Position numbers and translations under genes: made by a program. Source: Castellaniella sp. (GTDB lineage Bacteria > Pseudomonadota > Gammaproteobacteria > Burkholderiales > Burkholderiaceae_B). Taken from it: a stretch of DNA of 64,000 bases. The notes beneath the pieces are model-generated. The model was not told where the DNA came from. It did no database searches and saw only the letters and a list, made by a program, of their open reading frames with translations. Positions 1-8,036 of this stretch are shown one piece after another. Location: the NCBI RefSeq assembly GCF_034675845.1, contig NZ_JAUCCU010000001.1, positions 2,294,001-2,358,000 of the forward strand, in the 5' to 3' direction. Position 1 is the first letter of the stretch. Each line of letters opens with the position of its first letter.

Positions 1-120
1 GTGCTGGGCATGACCCTGTTCGTCATTTTCCCGTTTACCCGACTGGTGCACGTGTGGTCCGGCTTTGGCGCGGTTACTTTTCTGGTGCGCCCGTGGCAGT
101 TGGTGCGTCCGCGCCGCTGA
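1..120 (+). CDS. narI: Respiratory nitrate reductase gamma subunit, C-terminal end (5' end outside window)
   Basis: The frame is open from base 1 and ends with TGA at 118-120, giving the last 39 residues of a protein. The tail contains FPFTRLVHVWS followed by a short hydrophobic stretch and a basic end, which is the usual close of NarI, the membrane cytochrome b subunit that passes quinol electrons to NarGH. Only the final transmembrane segment and cytoplasmic tail are present, so the call rests on a short match. It is supported by what follows: a parvulin gene of the kind found at the end of betaproteobacterial nar operons, NO-response genes, and a molybdenum cofactor cluster 8 kb away. Confidence 0.72.
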   Translation: MLGMTLFVIFPFTRLVHVWSGFGAVTFLVRPWQLVRPRR

Positions 121-135
121 TCCGCTTGTGAGGAT

Positions 136-162
136 CCGGTGCCTGCTCGACACAGGCACCGG
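136..162 (+). terminator. Strong hairpin between narI and the parvulin gene
   Basis: CCGGTGCCTG at 136-145 is perfectly complementary to CAGGCACCGG at 153-162 around a 7-base loop. No T-run follows, so it may act as a partial terminator or an mRNA-protecting stem between narI and the next gene rather than a complete intrinsic terminator. Confidence 0.35.
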
Positions 163-194
163 CGCTTGCTTAGTCGTTGCATCTAGGAATTTTC

Positions 195-941
195 ATGATC
201 ACAGTGAATGACATCACCATTACCGAGGCCGATATTCTGGCCGAGGTGCCCAACCACGAACACGATACTAATCCGCGCTTGGCGGCGGGCCAAGAGCTGG
301 TCCTGCGTGAACTCATTCGCCAACGAGGGGCAGATCTGGATATCCGCGCTGATACCGATGAAGCCCTGCTGGCGGCCGTGCTGGCTGAAGATGTTCGCAC
401 CCCTCAGGCTGACGAGGCCAGTTGCCGACGATATTACGAGCAACACGCCGAAGAGTTTCGCGAAGGTGACCTGATTGAGGTCTGGCATATTTTGTTTCAG
501 GCCACGGCGGGACTGGATGTGCAGAAGCTGCGTTCCCATGCCAACCAGCACCTGGCCGAGCTGCATCGCCAGGGGATGGGGCAATTTGTCCATTTTGCGC
601 GGCAGTTCTCCAACTGTCCCACGGGTGCGCAAGGTGGCTCACTGGGCGAACTCACGCGCGGTGAGATGGTGCCGGAATTTGAAAAAGCCGTGTTTGCCAT
701 GCCTGAATACACGCTATGGGGCGAACTCATCGAAACCCGTTTCGGTTTTCACATTGTGCGGACTGGCCGCAAGATCGAAGGCCATGTGCTGCCCTTCGAG
801 TCCGTGCACGAACGGCTGGCGACCTGGCTGGAAGAGTCCAGCTATCGGCGGGCCGTGCATCAATATCTGCAGCAATTGGTCGGCGGTGCCCAGATCCAGG
901 GCATCCCCATGCAGGGATCGGATTCTCCGCTGGTGCAATAG
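195..941 (+). CDS. Parvulin-type peptidyl-prolyl cis-trans isomerase of the nar operon
   Basis: This 248-residue protein has an N-terminal helical region (about residues 1-90) and a rotamase (parvulin) domain at about 92-195, including the HILFQ opening strand, the GAQGGSLGEL turn and the FGFHIVRTGRK closing strand. There is no signal peptide, so it should act in the cytoplasm, unlike PpiD or SurA. Parvulins of this kind sit at the end of nar operons in beta- and gammaproteobacteria and are presumed to help nitrate reductase folding; that role is inference from position. I chose the ATG at 195 because the product then starts MITVNDITIT, without the short upstream extension. It is 74 bases from the end of narI and runs in the same direction. 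Confidence 0.85.
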   Translation: MITVNDITITEADILAEVPNHEHDTNPRLAAGQELVLRELIRQRGADLDIRADTDEALLAAVLAEDVRTPQADEASCRRYYEQHAEEFREGDLIEVWHILFQATAGLDVQKLRSHANQHLAELHRQGMGQFVHFARQFSNCPTGAQGGSLGELTRGEMVPEFEKAVFAMPEYTLWGELIETRFGFHIVRTGRKIEGHVLPFESVHERLATWLEESSYRRAVHQYLQQLVGGAQIQGIPMQGSDSPLVQ

Positions 942-948
942 GGTTTTA

Positions 949-1374
949 TTAGTCAGGTTGCCCGGCTTTTATTTTGCTGGGAGGCAGCACATCTGCCAGC
1001 GTGTGGGCGTCCAGATAGTCCATGAATGCTTTCAAGGCCCCGGCGATGACGGGTTTCAGGCCGCAGTGGCTGGCTAGAATGCATTGGTTGTCTGCCCCCA
1101 TGCATTCGACCAGGGCCAGGTCGTTTTCCATGTCGCGGATCAGCGCACCCAAGGAAATATCAGCGGGGTCGTGGGCCAGTTCCATGCCGCCGTTTTTACC
1201 GCGCACTGTCCGGATCCAGCCGTGCTGGGCCAGACGGTGCGTGATTTTCATCAGATGCGGCTCGGAGATCCCATAAAAGCGGGCGACTTCGGCAATGGTG
1301 CATAAGCGATCGCGGTGATTGCTGAGATACATCAGCAGCCGCACCGCGTAGTCGCTCATGTTGGTCAGGCGCAT
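949..1374 (-). CDS. nsrR: NO-sensing Rrf2-family repressor NsrR
   Basis: The product is 141 residues. The N-terminal winged helix has the Rrf2 signature (YAVRLLMYLSNH, then a recognition helix ISEPHLMKITHRLAQHGW and the RGKNGGMELA wing). Three cysteines at residues 91, 98 and 104 are placed to hold an Fe-S cluster that nitric oxide destroys. This spacing fits NsrR better than IscR, but the two families are close. It is the last gene of a leftward operon after the truncated globin and nnrS, both typical NsrR targets. A palindrome resembling the NsrR operator overlaps the operon promoter at 3133-3157, so the gene probably represses its own operon. Confidence 0.88.
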   Translation of the reverse strand: MRLTNMSDYAVRLLMYLSNHRDRLCTIAEVARFYGISEPHLMKITHRLAQHGWIRTVRGKNGGMELAHDPADISLGALIRDMENDLALVECMGADNQCILASHCGLKPVIAGALKAFMDYLDAHTLADVLPPSKIKAGQPD

Positions 1375-1387
1375 GTCTGTGGCCCGC

Positions 1388-2707
1388 CTATTGAGCCTGT
1401 GCCGGCTGGCTGGCGGCAGGTTTTTTAGGGGTGGCGGCAGGGGTGGGTTGGTCTGCGCGTGGTCGGATCAACATCGGAACAAAGCGCCACAGATACAGAC
1501 CCAGCGACAGAATCCAGGCCACGGCAGCCAGGTGCAGCAGATGCAGGCTGGCCGAAGAAGGCCACAGGGCGGCAAGCCGCAGGATGACGGCAGCGACCAT
1601 CAGCCAGTGTCCGGCCAGCATGCTGCGGTCCAGCGCCAGGGGGTGGCCCAGGTGACCCAGGGCAGTGCGTGTCAGCATGCCGATGATCAGGATGCAGAAG
1701 CCCGCCAAGCCGATCAGGTGGACGTGGGTGGCAGTACGAATCAGGACACCATCGAGGATTGCCGGATCAAACAGGTTGCTGAACTGCCAGGCGGCCGCCA
1801 GCAGCCCGATGCCCAGGAACGCATAGCCCAGGTAAAGTATCCACAGCATGGGATTTCGGATGATTGCCAGGGGTTTCCAGTAAAACAGTTGGCCCAGACT
1901 GATCAGTCCGGTGATGGCCAGACTGGCCGCCATGATCAGCGGCAATAGATGCGGCCCGCTGCCGGGGGTCATGGGCGTGCCGGTGATTTGGACCAGTACG
2001 CCGGCGATAAGCGCCAGGGCGCTGAAGATCATTTGTGCCTGACCGGATTTCATCAGCATGGGGATTTTCAGGCCCTGCACCATGCGCATGGCAAAAAACG
2101 GCACCACGCGGCGGGCAATCAGCAGGGCCACGGTCGCCATGCCGATCAACCCCAGATCAAAGCGCTCCATCAGGATGATGTAATTGCCATCCAGAACGGC
2201 CAGCAGAAACAGCAGATCGGCAATGCCCAGGGCCAGAATCAGGATGGGCAAACCATAATTGCGACGGCTGCGGCCCTTGAGCATGACGCGTCCCAGCGCG
2301 ATGGCCGAACCCAGGAAAAACAGCAGCTCGGCAGCCGTGGCGATCCAGAAGCCAGTGATGCCACCCACCAGAAACCCGATTCGGGCAATGCACCAGAGGA
2401 TGCAGAGCAGCGCCAGTGGCTTGCCGTGCAGGGGGTTGAAGCCTGTCCAGGTGGCGCTGGCCGTCAACAGAAAGCCGATGGCGATGGTGATGATGAAGCC
2501 CCACAGCATTTCGTGAGCGTGCCAGGCCACCAGGGTCAGGGGTTCGCCCAGTAACTGCGGGGAAAAAATCCACAAGGCCATCGAGATGACGGCCCAGCTT
2601 GCGCCGGCAATATACAGGGGGCGAAAGCCCAGGGCCAGAAAGGCTGCCATCGAAGGCCCGGCGGGCGCTGCGGCAGCAGGCTCTTCAACGTTCAACAGAC
2701 GAGACAT
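1388..2707 (-). CDS. nnrS: NnrS family haem-copper membrane protein
   Basis: This is a 439-residue polytopic membrane protein with about twelve hydrophobic helices and the conserved histidines of NnrS, for example WHAHEMLWGF near residue 65 and THVHLIGLAGF in the C-terminal half. NnrS proteins bind haem and copper and protect cells against nitrosative stress by limiting NO-derived iron complexes; the exact reaction is not settled. The last 30 residues are a proline- and alanine-rich cytoplasmic tail. Its start overlaps the end of the truncated globin gene by 23 bases, and nsrR follows 13 bases downstream, so the three genes look co-transcribed and translationally coupled. Confidence 0.92.
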   Translation of the reverse strand: MSRLLNVEEPAAAAPAGPSMAAFLALGFRPLYIAGASWAVISMALWIFSPQLLGEPLTLVAWHAHEMLWGFIITIAIGFLLTASATWTGFNPLHGKPLALLCILWCIARIGFLVGGITGFWIATAAELLFFLGSAIALGRVMLKGRSRRNYGLPILILALGIADLLFLLAVLDGNYIILMERFDLGLIGMATVALLIARRVVPFFAMRMVQGLKIPMLMKSGQAQMIFSALALIAGVLVQITGTPMTPGSGPHLLPLIMAASLAITGLISLGQLFYWKPLAIIRNPMLWILYLGYAFLGIGLLAAAWQFSNLFDPAILDGVLIRTATHVHLIGLAGFCILIIGMLTRTALGHLGHPLALDRSMLAGHWLMVAAVILRLAALWPSSASLHLLHLAAVAWILSLGLYLWRFVPMLIRPRADQPTPAATPKKPAASQPAQAQ

Positions 2708-3107
2708 TTTCGTCGAACTCCGTCACAGGTTGGGTGGGCTGGTGGCTGATTTGGTAGCCATACCAGAGGCTGCGCGCGATGCGCTGGGCAAAATCCTGGG
2801 CCTGGGCCGCGAAGGCAGGATTATCGAATTCGGCCAGTGTCTGGCGAAACAGATCCAGCCAGCGCACGAACATGGGAGCATCCAGGCCGGGCAGGGCCAC
2901 ATGGCGCGGCATGGGGGTGCCGCTGTACGTGCCTGCACGGCGCAAGAGCGAAGACCAGAAGCGCACCATGCGTTCCAGGTGTTCGTCCCAGTCATCGATA
3001 TGGGCATCGAATATCGGGCCCAGCACATCGTCCTGGCGTACCCGTTGATAAAAGTGGTGGACGAGGGTGACAATCTCGTCTTCGGTGCAGACAAATGGCT
3101 CGTCCAT
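2685..3107 (-). CDS. Group III truncated haemoglobin
   Basis: The 140-residue product matches the group III truncated globin pattern: an N-terminal VHHFYQRVRQDDVLGPIF helix, MVRFWSSLL, and PRHVALPGL followed by FVRWLDLF. The histidine at residue 69 is the likely proximal haem ligand by family comparison. Such globins are thought to bind or detoxify NO or oxygen radicals in the cytoplasm. It leads an operon with nnrS and nsrR, and the promoter region just upstream carries a 25-base palindrome of NsrR type. The ATG at 3107 is the natural start. Confidence 0.88.
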   Translation of the reverse strand: MDEPFVCTEDEIVTLVHHFYQRVRQDDVLGPIFDAHIDDWDEHLERMVRFWSSLLRRAGTYSGTPMPRHVALPGLDAPMFVRWLDLFRQTLAEFDNPAFAAQAQDFAQRIARSLWYGYQISHQPTQPVTEFDENVSSVER

Positions 3108-3132
3108 GCAGGTCTCGCAGTCCGTCGATTTT

Positions 3133-3172
3133 AAAGGTTCCTATTATAGGAATCTTTATGGTTGAACGTAAA
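3133..3172 (-). promoter_or_regulatory. Promoter with overlapping NsrR-type operator for globin-nnrS-nsrR
   Basis: Positions 3133-3157 form a near-perfect inverted repeat: on the minus strand it begins AAAGATTCC, has TATAAT at its centre and ends GGAACCTTT. Two 11-base halves around one central base is the layout known for NsrR sites (half-site consensus AAGATGCATTT), and the outer bases AAGAT and CTT match. The central TATAAT (3143-3148) serves as a -10 box, and TTTACG at 3167-3172 can be its -35 with 18-base spacing. A repressor bound here would cover the -10. The site lies 26 bases before the globin ATG. Recognition by NsrR is inference. Confidence 0.72.
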
Positions 3173-3279
3173 GCGAATTAACCTGACGGGCTGTACAGGT
3201 TTGCCCCAAGCTTCAGTTATGATCAGCGTCATCTCGTCGGGGCTGGCTCGGCGGGTTTACTGTTTCGATTCTACTTTCT

Positions 3280-4260
3280 ATGCCCCAAACCGTTTTTTTG
3301 TCCTGTGTCGTGCCGTGCCTGAACGAACAGGCCAATCTAGGCATTTTATTGCCCGACTTGTTGGCTACATTGGGAACACAGGTGGATGCCCTGGAAATCA
3401 TCGTTGTCGATGATGGCAGCACAGACGGCACGCCCGATCTGCTGCGGCATTGGTGCAGTCTGCATCCACAGATTCATTATGTGCGTTTGTCCCGGAATTT
3501 TGGCAAGGAAGCCGCCCTGACTGCTGGCCTGGAGGCCGCCCGGGGCAATGTGGTGGTGTGCCTGGATGCCGACCTGCAGCATCCGCCCCAAATGATACTG
3601 GCTATGCTGGCGCGCTGGCGCGAAGGCATCCAGATGGTCTATGCCGTGCGCGCCACGCGCCAGGACGAAAGTCCCTTCAAACGCATTGGCACCCGCCTGT
3701 TCTACTTGCTGATGCGTACGTCCGATGGGCTGAAGGTTCCCCTCAATGCCGGGGATTTTCGCCTGATGGACAGGATGGTGGTGGATGCTTTGTTGCGGCT
3801 GCCCGAACGTGATCGTTTCATGAAGGGCTTGTTTGCCTGGGTGGGCTTCGAGGCCGAGCCCATGCCCTATATTCCCCAGCAGCGGCGCCATGGCAGCACG
3901 ACCTTCAGGCCGCTGAAGCTGCTGCGGTTCGCCGTGGATGGCCTGACGGCCTTCACCACCTGGCCACTACGGCTCCTGAGCCTGGTGGGGGCAGGGCTGT
4001 CGCTGGCCACCTTTGCCTATGGCCTGTATATCGTCGTCACGCATTTGATATTTGGCGATCCGGTGCGCGGCTGGGCGACCTTGATTACAGTGGTGCTGTT
4101 CTTTGCCGGTGTGAACCTCATGTCGCTGGGGGTGGTGGGCGAATATATCGCCCGTATTTTCACCGAGGTCAAGGCTCGACCCGTTTACCTGGTGCGCGAG
4201 CAGATCCGCCCGACGACGGGTGATCAGCCGCCGATGGGGGTGCCGGAGGATCAGCCATGA
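3280..4260 (+). CDS. GT2 polyprenyl-phosphate glycosyltransferase (ArnC/GtrB/LgmA-like)
   Basis: The 326-residue protein has a family 2 glycosyltransferase domain at about 1-230 (CLNEQANLG, EIIVVDDGSTDGTP, and the metal-binding CLDADLQHPP), then two C-terminal transmembrane helices around residues 235-305. Proteins of this build load a sugar onto undecaprenyl phosphate at the inner face of the cytoplasmic membrane. The next gene, overlapping by four bases, is an ArnT-like lipid A transferase, and a YdjC-type deacetylase and a GtrA protein follow. That set matches the Bordetella lgmABCD locus, where GlcNAc is loaded on the lipid carrier, deacetylated, flipped and moved to lipid A phosphates. 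An ArnC role for aminoarabinose is less likely, since arnA, arnB and arnD are absent here. Confidence 0.87.
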   Translation: MPQTVFLSCVVPCLNEQANLGILLPDLLATLGTQVDALEIIVVDDGSTDGTPDLLRHWCSLHPQIHYVRLSRNFGKEAALTAGLEAARGNVVVCLDADLQHPPQMILAMLARWREGIQMVYAVRATRQDESPFKRIGTRLFYLLMRTSDGLKVPLNAGDFRLMDRMVVDALLRLPERDRFMKGLFAWVGFEAEPMPYIPQQRRHGSTTFRPLKLLRFAVDGLTAFTTWPLRLLSLVGAGLSLATFAYGLYIVVTHLIFGDPVRGWATLITVVLFFAGVNLMSLGVVGEYIARIFTEVKARPVYLVREQIRPTTGDQPPMGVPEDQP

Positions 4261-5912
4261 GGCTCTCAGGAGTGCGTCAAGCCGGCCGTTGGCTGGTGGA
4301 TGCGGCTGAAGTGGTCTGGGCAGGTCTGCAGGCCCGCACTGCCTGGGGTTGGGTGGCGCTGTGGACATTTTTATGGCTGGCGGCCACCACCTGGACGTAT
4401 GCCTTGTTGCTGCCGGATGAAGGCCGCTATGTGGGAGTGGCCTGGTCCATGCTGGCCAGCGGGGATTATCTGACGCCCATGCTGAATGGCTTGCCCTTTT
4501 TTCATAAGCCGCCGCTGTTTTACTGGCTGACCGCCGGATCGCTGGCGCTGTTTGGCGACAATGCCTGGGCGGGTCGCTTGGTTTCGGTGCTATCGGCGAC
4601 AGTGATGGTTACCGTCTTCTATGTATTCCTGCGTCGTTACGCCCGGCATTCGGCTGCCCGTCGCACGGTATTGATTCTGGCGGTGCAGCCTTTCTTGTTT
4701 GGCGCGGCCCACTATGCAAATCTGGACATGTTGGTGGCGGCGCTCATCAGCCTGACCGTGATGGCGGGGGCGGATGCCGTGTTTCGTCGCGAACAGTCGC
4801 GAACAGACCGGGGAGCCTTGTTGTTGATGTACGGGCTGGCAGCGGCCGGGTTTCTTGCCAAAGGCCTGATTGGTGTGGTGTTGCCTGGCGGCGTGCTGTT
4901 GTTCTGGTTGCTGGGCAGGCGCCGCTATCGCGCCATCGGCAGACTGCTGTGGTGGCCGGGCATCCTGCTGTTCCTGGTGCTGACGCTGCCCTGGATGGTG
5001 GCGATGCAACTGCGCTATCCCGGGTTTTTTGATTACTACATCGTCTACCAGCATTTTCAGCGTTTTCTGGAAACAGGCTTCAATAATCCGCATCCCTTCT
5101 GGTTTTATGTGCCGGTGGTGTTGGGTCTGACCCTGCCTTGGTCGATCCAGCTGTGGCGCTGGCTGACTTTGCATGGGCCGCTGCAGGGGGATTTTGTCCC
5201 GCCTGCGCATAGCCTGGAACAGGTGGATCGTCGTGTATTGCGCGGTTTGATGCTGTCCTGGCTGGCGGTGGTGTTGGTGTTTTTTTCCATTCCCACGTCC
5301 AAGCTCATTGGCTATGTGATTGCGCTGTTGCCGCCTTTGGCCTGGTTCATCCAGGAGACCTTCGAACAACGCGAGGCCGAGACCGCCCCCGGGGTGACGC
5401 GCAGTCTGATGCGACATGCGCTGGTCGCGGTGGCGATTTGCCTGACGGCAGTGGTGGCCTTACTGGTTTTTCCTCGGCACAGCACCAAGCCGCTGGCGCA
5501 AGTCCTGGCCCGCTCGGTGGTGCCCGGGGAGCAACTGGTGATGTTCAATCTATATGCCTATGATGTGCCGCTGTATGCCAACTGGCGTCAGCCTGTCATT
5601 GCGGTGGCGGATTGGGATCAGGTCAAACAATCGCACATTGACGACTGGCGCCGCGAACTGGTCGACGCGGCTGATTTCGCGCCGGTCGCCGGGCAGCAAC
5701 GTCTGTGGTCTGCCGCCCGCTTGCAGGCGGATCTATGTGGCGCCAGTCATCCTGGTACCTGGCTGCTGGCCTGGCTGGATGAGGTACACCGGCTGCCGGT
5801 GCTGGCTGGGCTGGTGCCTGTGGCGCAGGCTGGTCAGATGGGCTTGTGGCATATCCCACCCCTGACAGTGCTCAATGGCTGCGACGGAATGCCCAGTAGC
5901 GCCCCAGAATAA
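4257..5912 (+). CDS. ArnT-like lipid A glycosyltransferase (LgmB-like, GT83/PMT)
   Basis: The product is 551 residues, close to the 550 of ArnT. It has many hydrophobic helices and the periplasmic loop signature LLPDEGRYVGVAWSMLASGDYLTPMLNG, containing the DE pair near residue 53 that is essential in ArnT, followed by FFHKPPLFYW. These enzymes move an amino sugar from undecaprenyl phosphate to lipid A phosphates in the periplasm, lowering surface charge. Its start overlaps the stop of the GT2 gene (ATGA). The last 41 bases overlap, tail to tail, the antisense gtrA-like gene. The likely donor is glucosamine, by analogy with Bordetella LgmB; this is inference from gene content. Confidence 0.88.
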   Translation: MRLSGVRQAGRWLVDAAEVVWAGLQARTAWGWVALWTFLWLAATTWTYALLLPDEGRYVGVAWSMLASGDYLTPMLNGLPFFHKPPLFYWLTAGSLALFGDNAWAGRLVSVLSATVMVTVFYVFLRRYARHSAARRTVLILAVQPFLFGAAHYANLDMLVAALISLTVMAGADAVFRREQSRTDRGALLLMYGLAAAGFLAKGLIGVVLPGGVLLFWLLGRRRYRAIGRLLWWPGILLFLVLTLPWMVAMQLRYPGFFDYYIVYQHFQRFLETGFNNPHPFWFYVPVVLGLTLPWSIQLWRWLTLHGPLQGDFVPPAHSLEQVDRRVLRGLMLSWLAVVLVFFSIPTSKLIGYVIALLPPLAWFIQETFEQREAETAPGVTRSLMRHALVAVAICLTAVVALLVFPRHSTKPLAQVLARSVVPGEQLVMFNLYAYDVPLYANWRQPVIAVADWDQVKQSHIDDWRRELVDAADFAPVAGQQRLWSAARLQADLCGASHPGTWLLAWLDEVHRLPVLAGLVPVAQAGQMGLWHIPPLTVLNGCDGMPSSAPE

Positions 5913-6264
5913 ATGTCATGCCCGCAATGCCGATCAGGACCAGCGCCAGCAGGATGTCGTAGGGGATGGTGGTCATGGTCAACAAGGTGGCATAGGCGGC
6001 CTCGTTGATCGCGAACCCCAGCGCCGATACCAGAAAAAACCGACTGGCCGAGCGCCACAAGGAGGCGTGCTGGTGCCGGAAGGTCAGGCGGTAATGTCCT
6101 ACGAACGATACCCAGAAAGCCACCAGCCAGCCTGCCACATTGGCCAGTAGCGGAGGCAGGCCCGCTTGAGCCACACAGGTCACGGCCACCGCCCAGTGTG
6201 TGGCGGCAGCGGCGCAGCCTACAATGACAAACCAGCCAATTTGGGTAATGAGTTTCCTGAACAT
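5872..6264 (-). CDS. GtrA-like small membrane protein (possible lipid-sugar flippase, LgmD-like)
   Basis: The 130-residue product has four hydrophobic helices and the GtrA layout (IGWFVIVGCAAAATHWAVAV near the start, then NVAGWLVAFWVSFVGHYRLTF). GtrA proteins are thought to flip undecaprenyl-phosphate sugars. The gene lies on the minus strand between two plus-strand genes of the same apparent pathway. I place the start at the ATG at 6264 (MFRKLITQIGW); an upstream ATG at 6294 would add ten residues. The 6264 start shares bases with the ATG of the divergent deacetylase (CATG at 6262-6265), so there is no promoter space between them. Confidence 0.8.
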   Translation of the reverse strand: MFRKLITQIGWFVIVGCAAAATHWAVAVTCVAQAGLPPLLANVAGWLVAFWVSFVGHYRLTFRHQHASLWRSASRFFLVSALGFAINEAAYATLLTMTTIPYDILLALVLIGIAGMTFILGRYWAFRRSH

Positions 6265-7093
6265 GAGTCCTGACTGCGTGAATAACCGCCGCATTGTAGT
6301 GTGCGCCGATGACTACGGGATGAGCCCCTCGGTGAATGCCGGCATCCTGGCCTTGGCAGCCCAGGGACGCCTATCGGCCACAAGCATCTTGGTGGATGGC
6401 CCGGCGGCTGCCGTGGGCATGCCGGGGCTGCTGGAGACCGGCTTACAGTTGGGTCTGCATCTGAACCTCACCGAGTCCTTTGGACAGCCAGGCCTGTGCC
6501 TGCCGTTGCGACAACTGATTCTACAGGCCTATGCTCGTCGTCTGTCGTGTGATCAAGTGCAAAGGGATATCCAACGTCAACTGCAACGATTTCAAGACCT
6601 GACCGGTCGCGTGCCTGACTACATTGACGGGCACCAGCATATTCACCAGTTGCCGGGCATACGGACGCCGCTGCTGCAAGCCTTGGATGGGCTCGCCGGG
6701 CCGCGGCCCTGGATACGCCATACGGGGCGCCCACGCATGGCGGGACTGCCCTGGCGGCTGCGCTTCAAGGCATGGGTGATTGCCGGGCTAGGGGCGGCCG
6801 CCTTGCATCGGCAAGTACAGGCATCAGGGTTTTGTGATAATCCTGGGTTTCTGGGCGTGTATGATTTCACGGGTGGCGTCTCGGCGTATGCCGCTTGGAT
6901 GGCGCGTTGGCTGGCAGCAGCCCAGGATGGCGACGTGCTGATGTGTCATCCGGCCTTGGGGCTTGATCCCCAGGATGCATTGTCGTCACAGCGCCAGGCC
7001 GAATATGCGGTGCTGGCCGGTGCGCAGATGACGCAATGGCTGGCCCAGTACCAGTTGACTATGATGGGGGCGCGTTCCCCCAAGGAGCCCTGA
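6263..7093 (+). CDS. YdjC/ChbG/HpnK-type carbohydrate deacetylase (LgmC-like)
   Basis: The 276-residue protein has the YdjC family metal site: VCADDYGMSPSVNAGI near the N terminus with the paired aspartates, LGLHLNLTE, and YIDGHQHIHQLPGI with its histidines. Members remove N-acetyl groups from amino sugars. HpnK acts in hopanoid synthesis and ChbG on chitobiose, but here the neighbours are lipid A genes, so deacetylation of undecaprenyl-phosphate GlcNAc is the better guess. I take the ATG at 6263 (MSPDCVNNRR). Longer forms up to 6200 would run into the gtrA-like gene on the other strand. The stop overlaps the start of the next gene by one base (TGATG). Confidence 0.82.
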   Translation: MSPDCVNNRRIVVCADDYGMSPSVNAGILALAAQGRLSATSILVDGPAAAVGMPGLLETGLQLGLHLNLTESFGQPGLCLPLRQLILQAYARRLSCDQVQRDIQRQLQRFQDLTGRVPDYIDGHQHIHQLPGIRTPLLQALDGLAGPRPWIRHTGRPRMAGLPWRLRFKAWVIAGLGAAALHRQVQASGFCDNPGFLGVYDFTGGVSAYAAWMARWLAAAQDGDVLMCHPALGLDPQDALSSQRQAEYAVLAGAQMTQWLAQYQLTMMGARSPKEP

Positions 7094-7458
7094 TGAGCAA
7101 CCTACCCATCCAAACCCTCAGTCCGGATTTTTCCGTGGCCCCCCAGTTGCAGGCCGACGATATGCAGGCGCTGGCGGATGCGGGCTTCAAGTCCGTCATT
7201 CTCAATCGCCCCGACGGTGAGGGCGGCCCTGATCAGCCCTTGTCAGCGGATGTATTGCAGGCTGCCCAGGCGGCTGGGCTGCAGGCGCGCTACCAGCCGG
7301 TCAATGGTGCCGCCATCACCATGGCTGATGTCGCTCAGTTCGCCCAGTTGTTGGCCGAACTGCCCAGCCCGGTATTGGCCTTTTGCCGATCCGGGGCGCG
7401 CTGCACAAAACTCTATCAGGCAGCACAGGATGCTGCGCCACATCAATCCCAGGGCTGA
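7093..7458 (+). CDS. DUF442/TIGR01244 family protein (phosphatase-like fold, Blh-type)
   Basis: This 121-residue cytoplasmic protein has the TIGR01244/DUF442 pattern: an N-terminal strand SPDFSVAPQLQADDMQALADAGFKSVILNRPD and a C-terminal loop FCRSGARC, a Cys-x5-Arg motif as in dual-specificity phosphatases and some sulfur transferases. The biological substrate is unknown. In other bacteria the domain is often fused or linked to sulfide oxidation genes, but none are nearby. Its start overlaps the deacetylase stop, so it probably rides on that transcript; whether it shares the lipid A pathway cannot be read from the sequence. Confidence 0.78.
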   Translation: MSNLPIQTLSPDFSVAPQLQADDMQALADAGFKSVILNRPDGEGGPDQPLSADVLQAAQAAGLQARYQPVNGAAITMADVAQFAQLLAELPSPVLAFCRSGARCTKLYQAAQDAAPHQSQG

Positions 7459-7526
7459 TCCGACTGTCATTTATGCGACGCAGCAGGTATGCTGAAGTTT
7501 CCTGAAACGCTTTTTGGGTGTTCTGC

Positions 7527-7988
7527 ATGTTCAAGAAAATCCTCATCCCCACCGACGGTTCAAAACTCTCGGCCCAGGCCGCCAACAAGGGCGTCTGTTT
7601 CGCCCGCACCATTGGGGCTGAAGTCGTGGCGCTGCATGTTTCGCAGCCCTTTGCCGCCACGGTCGGCTTTGATGGCATGGCGGCCGCCTATGCCATTACC
7701 GACGAAGATTACGACCGTACTGCGGCCGAACAGGCCCAGAAATACCTGCAACAAGTGCTGGATCGCGCCGCCACCGCAGGGGTCAAGGCCAGCGCAAAAG
7801 CCGTGTCCAACTTCAATGTGGCCGATGGCATCGTGCATGCCGCAAAAGAAGAAGGCTGCGATCTGATCTTTATTGGCAGCCATGGCCGCAGCGGTTTGTC
7901 CCGCCTGCTGCTGGGTAGCGTCACCGTCAAGGTCCTGGGCTTGGCAAAGGTCGCCACTCTGGTTTACCGCGTCAAAGAAAACGATTAA
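7527..7988 (+). CDS. Universal stress protein, UspA family
   Basis: The 153-residue product has the single Usp fold: ILIPTDGSKLSAQAANKGV at the N terminus and the ATP-binding GSHGRSGLSRLLLGSVTVKVL loop at the C terminus, which contains G-x2-G-x9-G-S/T. Proteins with this loop bind ATP and help cells in stress or respiratory shifts. The start is the ATG at 7527 (MFKKILIPT). A GTG nine bases upstream is possible but less fitting. A 68-base gap separates it from the previous gene, and moaA follows 48 bases downstream, so it may have its own promoter; I see no clear one. Confidence 0.9.
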   Translation: MFKKILIPTDGSKLSAQAANKGVCFARTIGAEVVALHVSQPFAATVGFDGMAAAYAITDEDYDRTAAEQAQKYLQQVLDRAATAGVKASAKAVSNFNVADGIVHAAKEEGCDLIFIGSHGRSGLSRLLLGSVTVKVLGLAKVATLVYRVKEND

Positions 7989-8036
7989 ACCCTTACTTTC
8001 GGCCTGGTCGGCCCGATGGCTGGCCAGGGCTGCACC

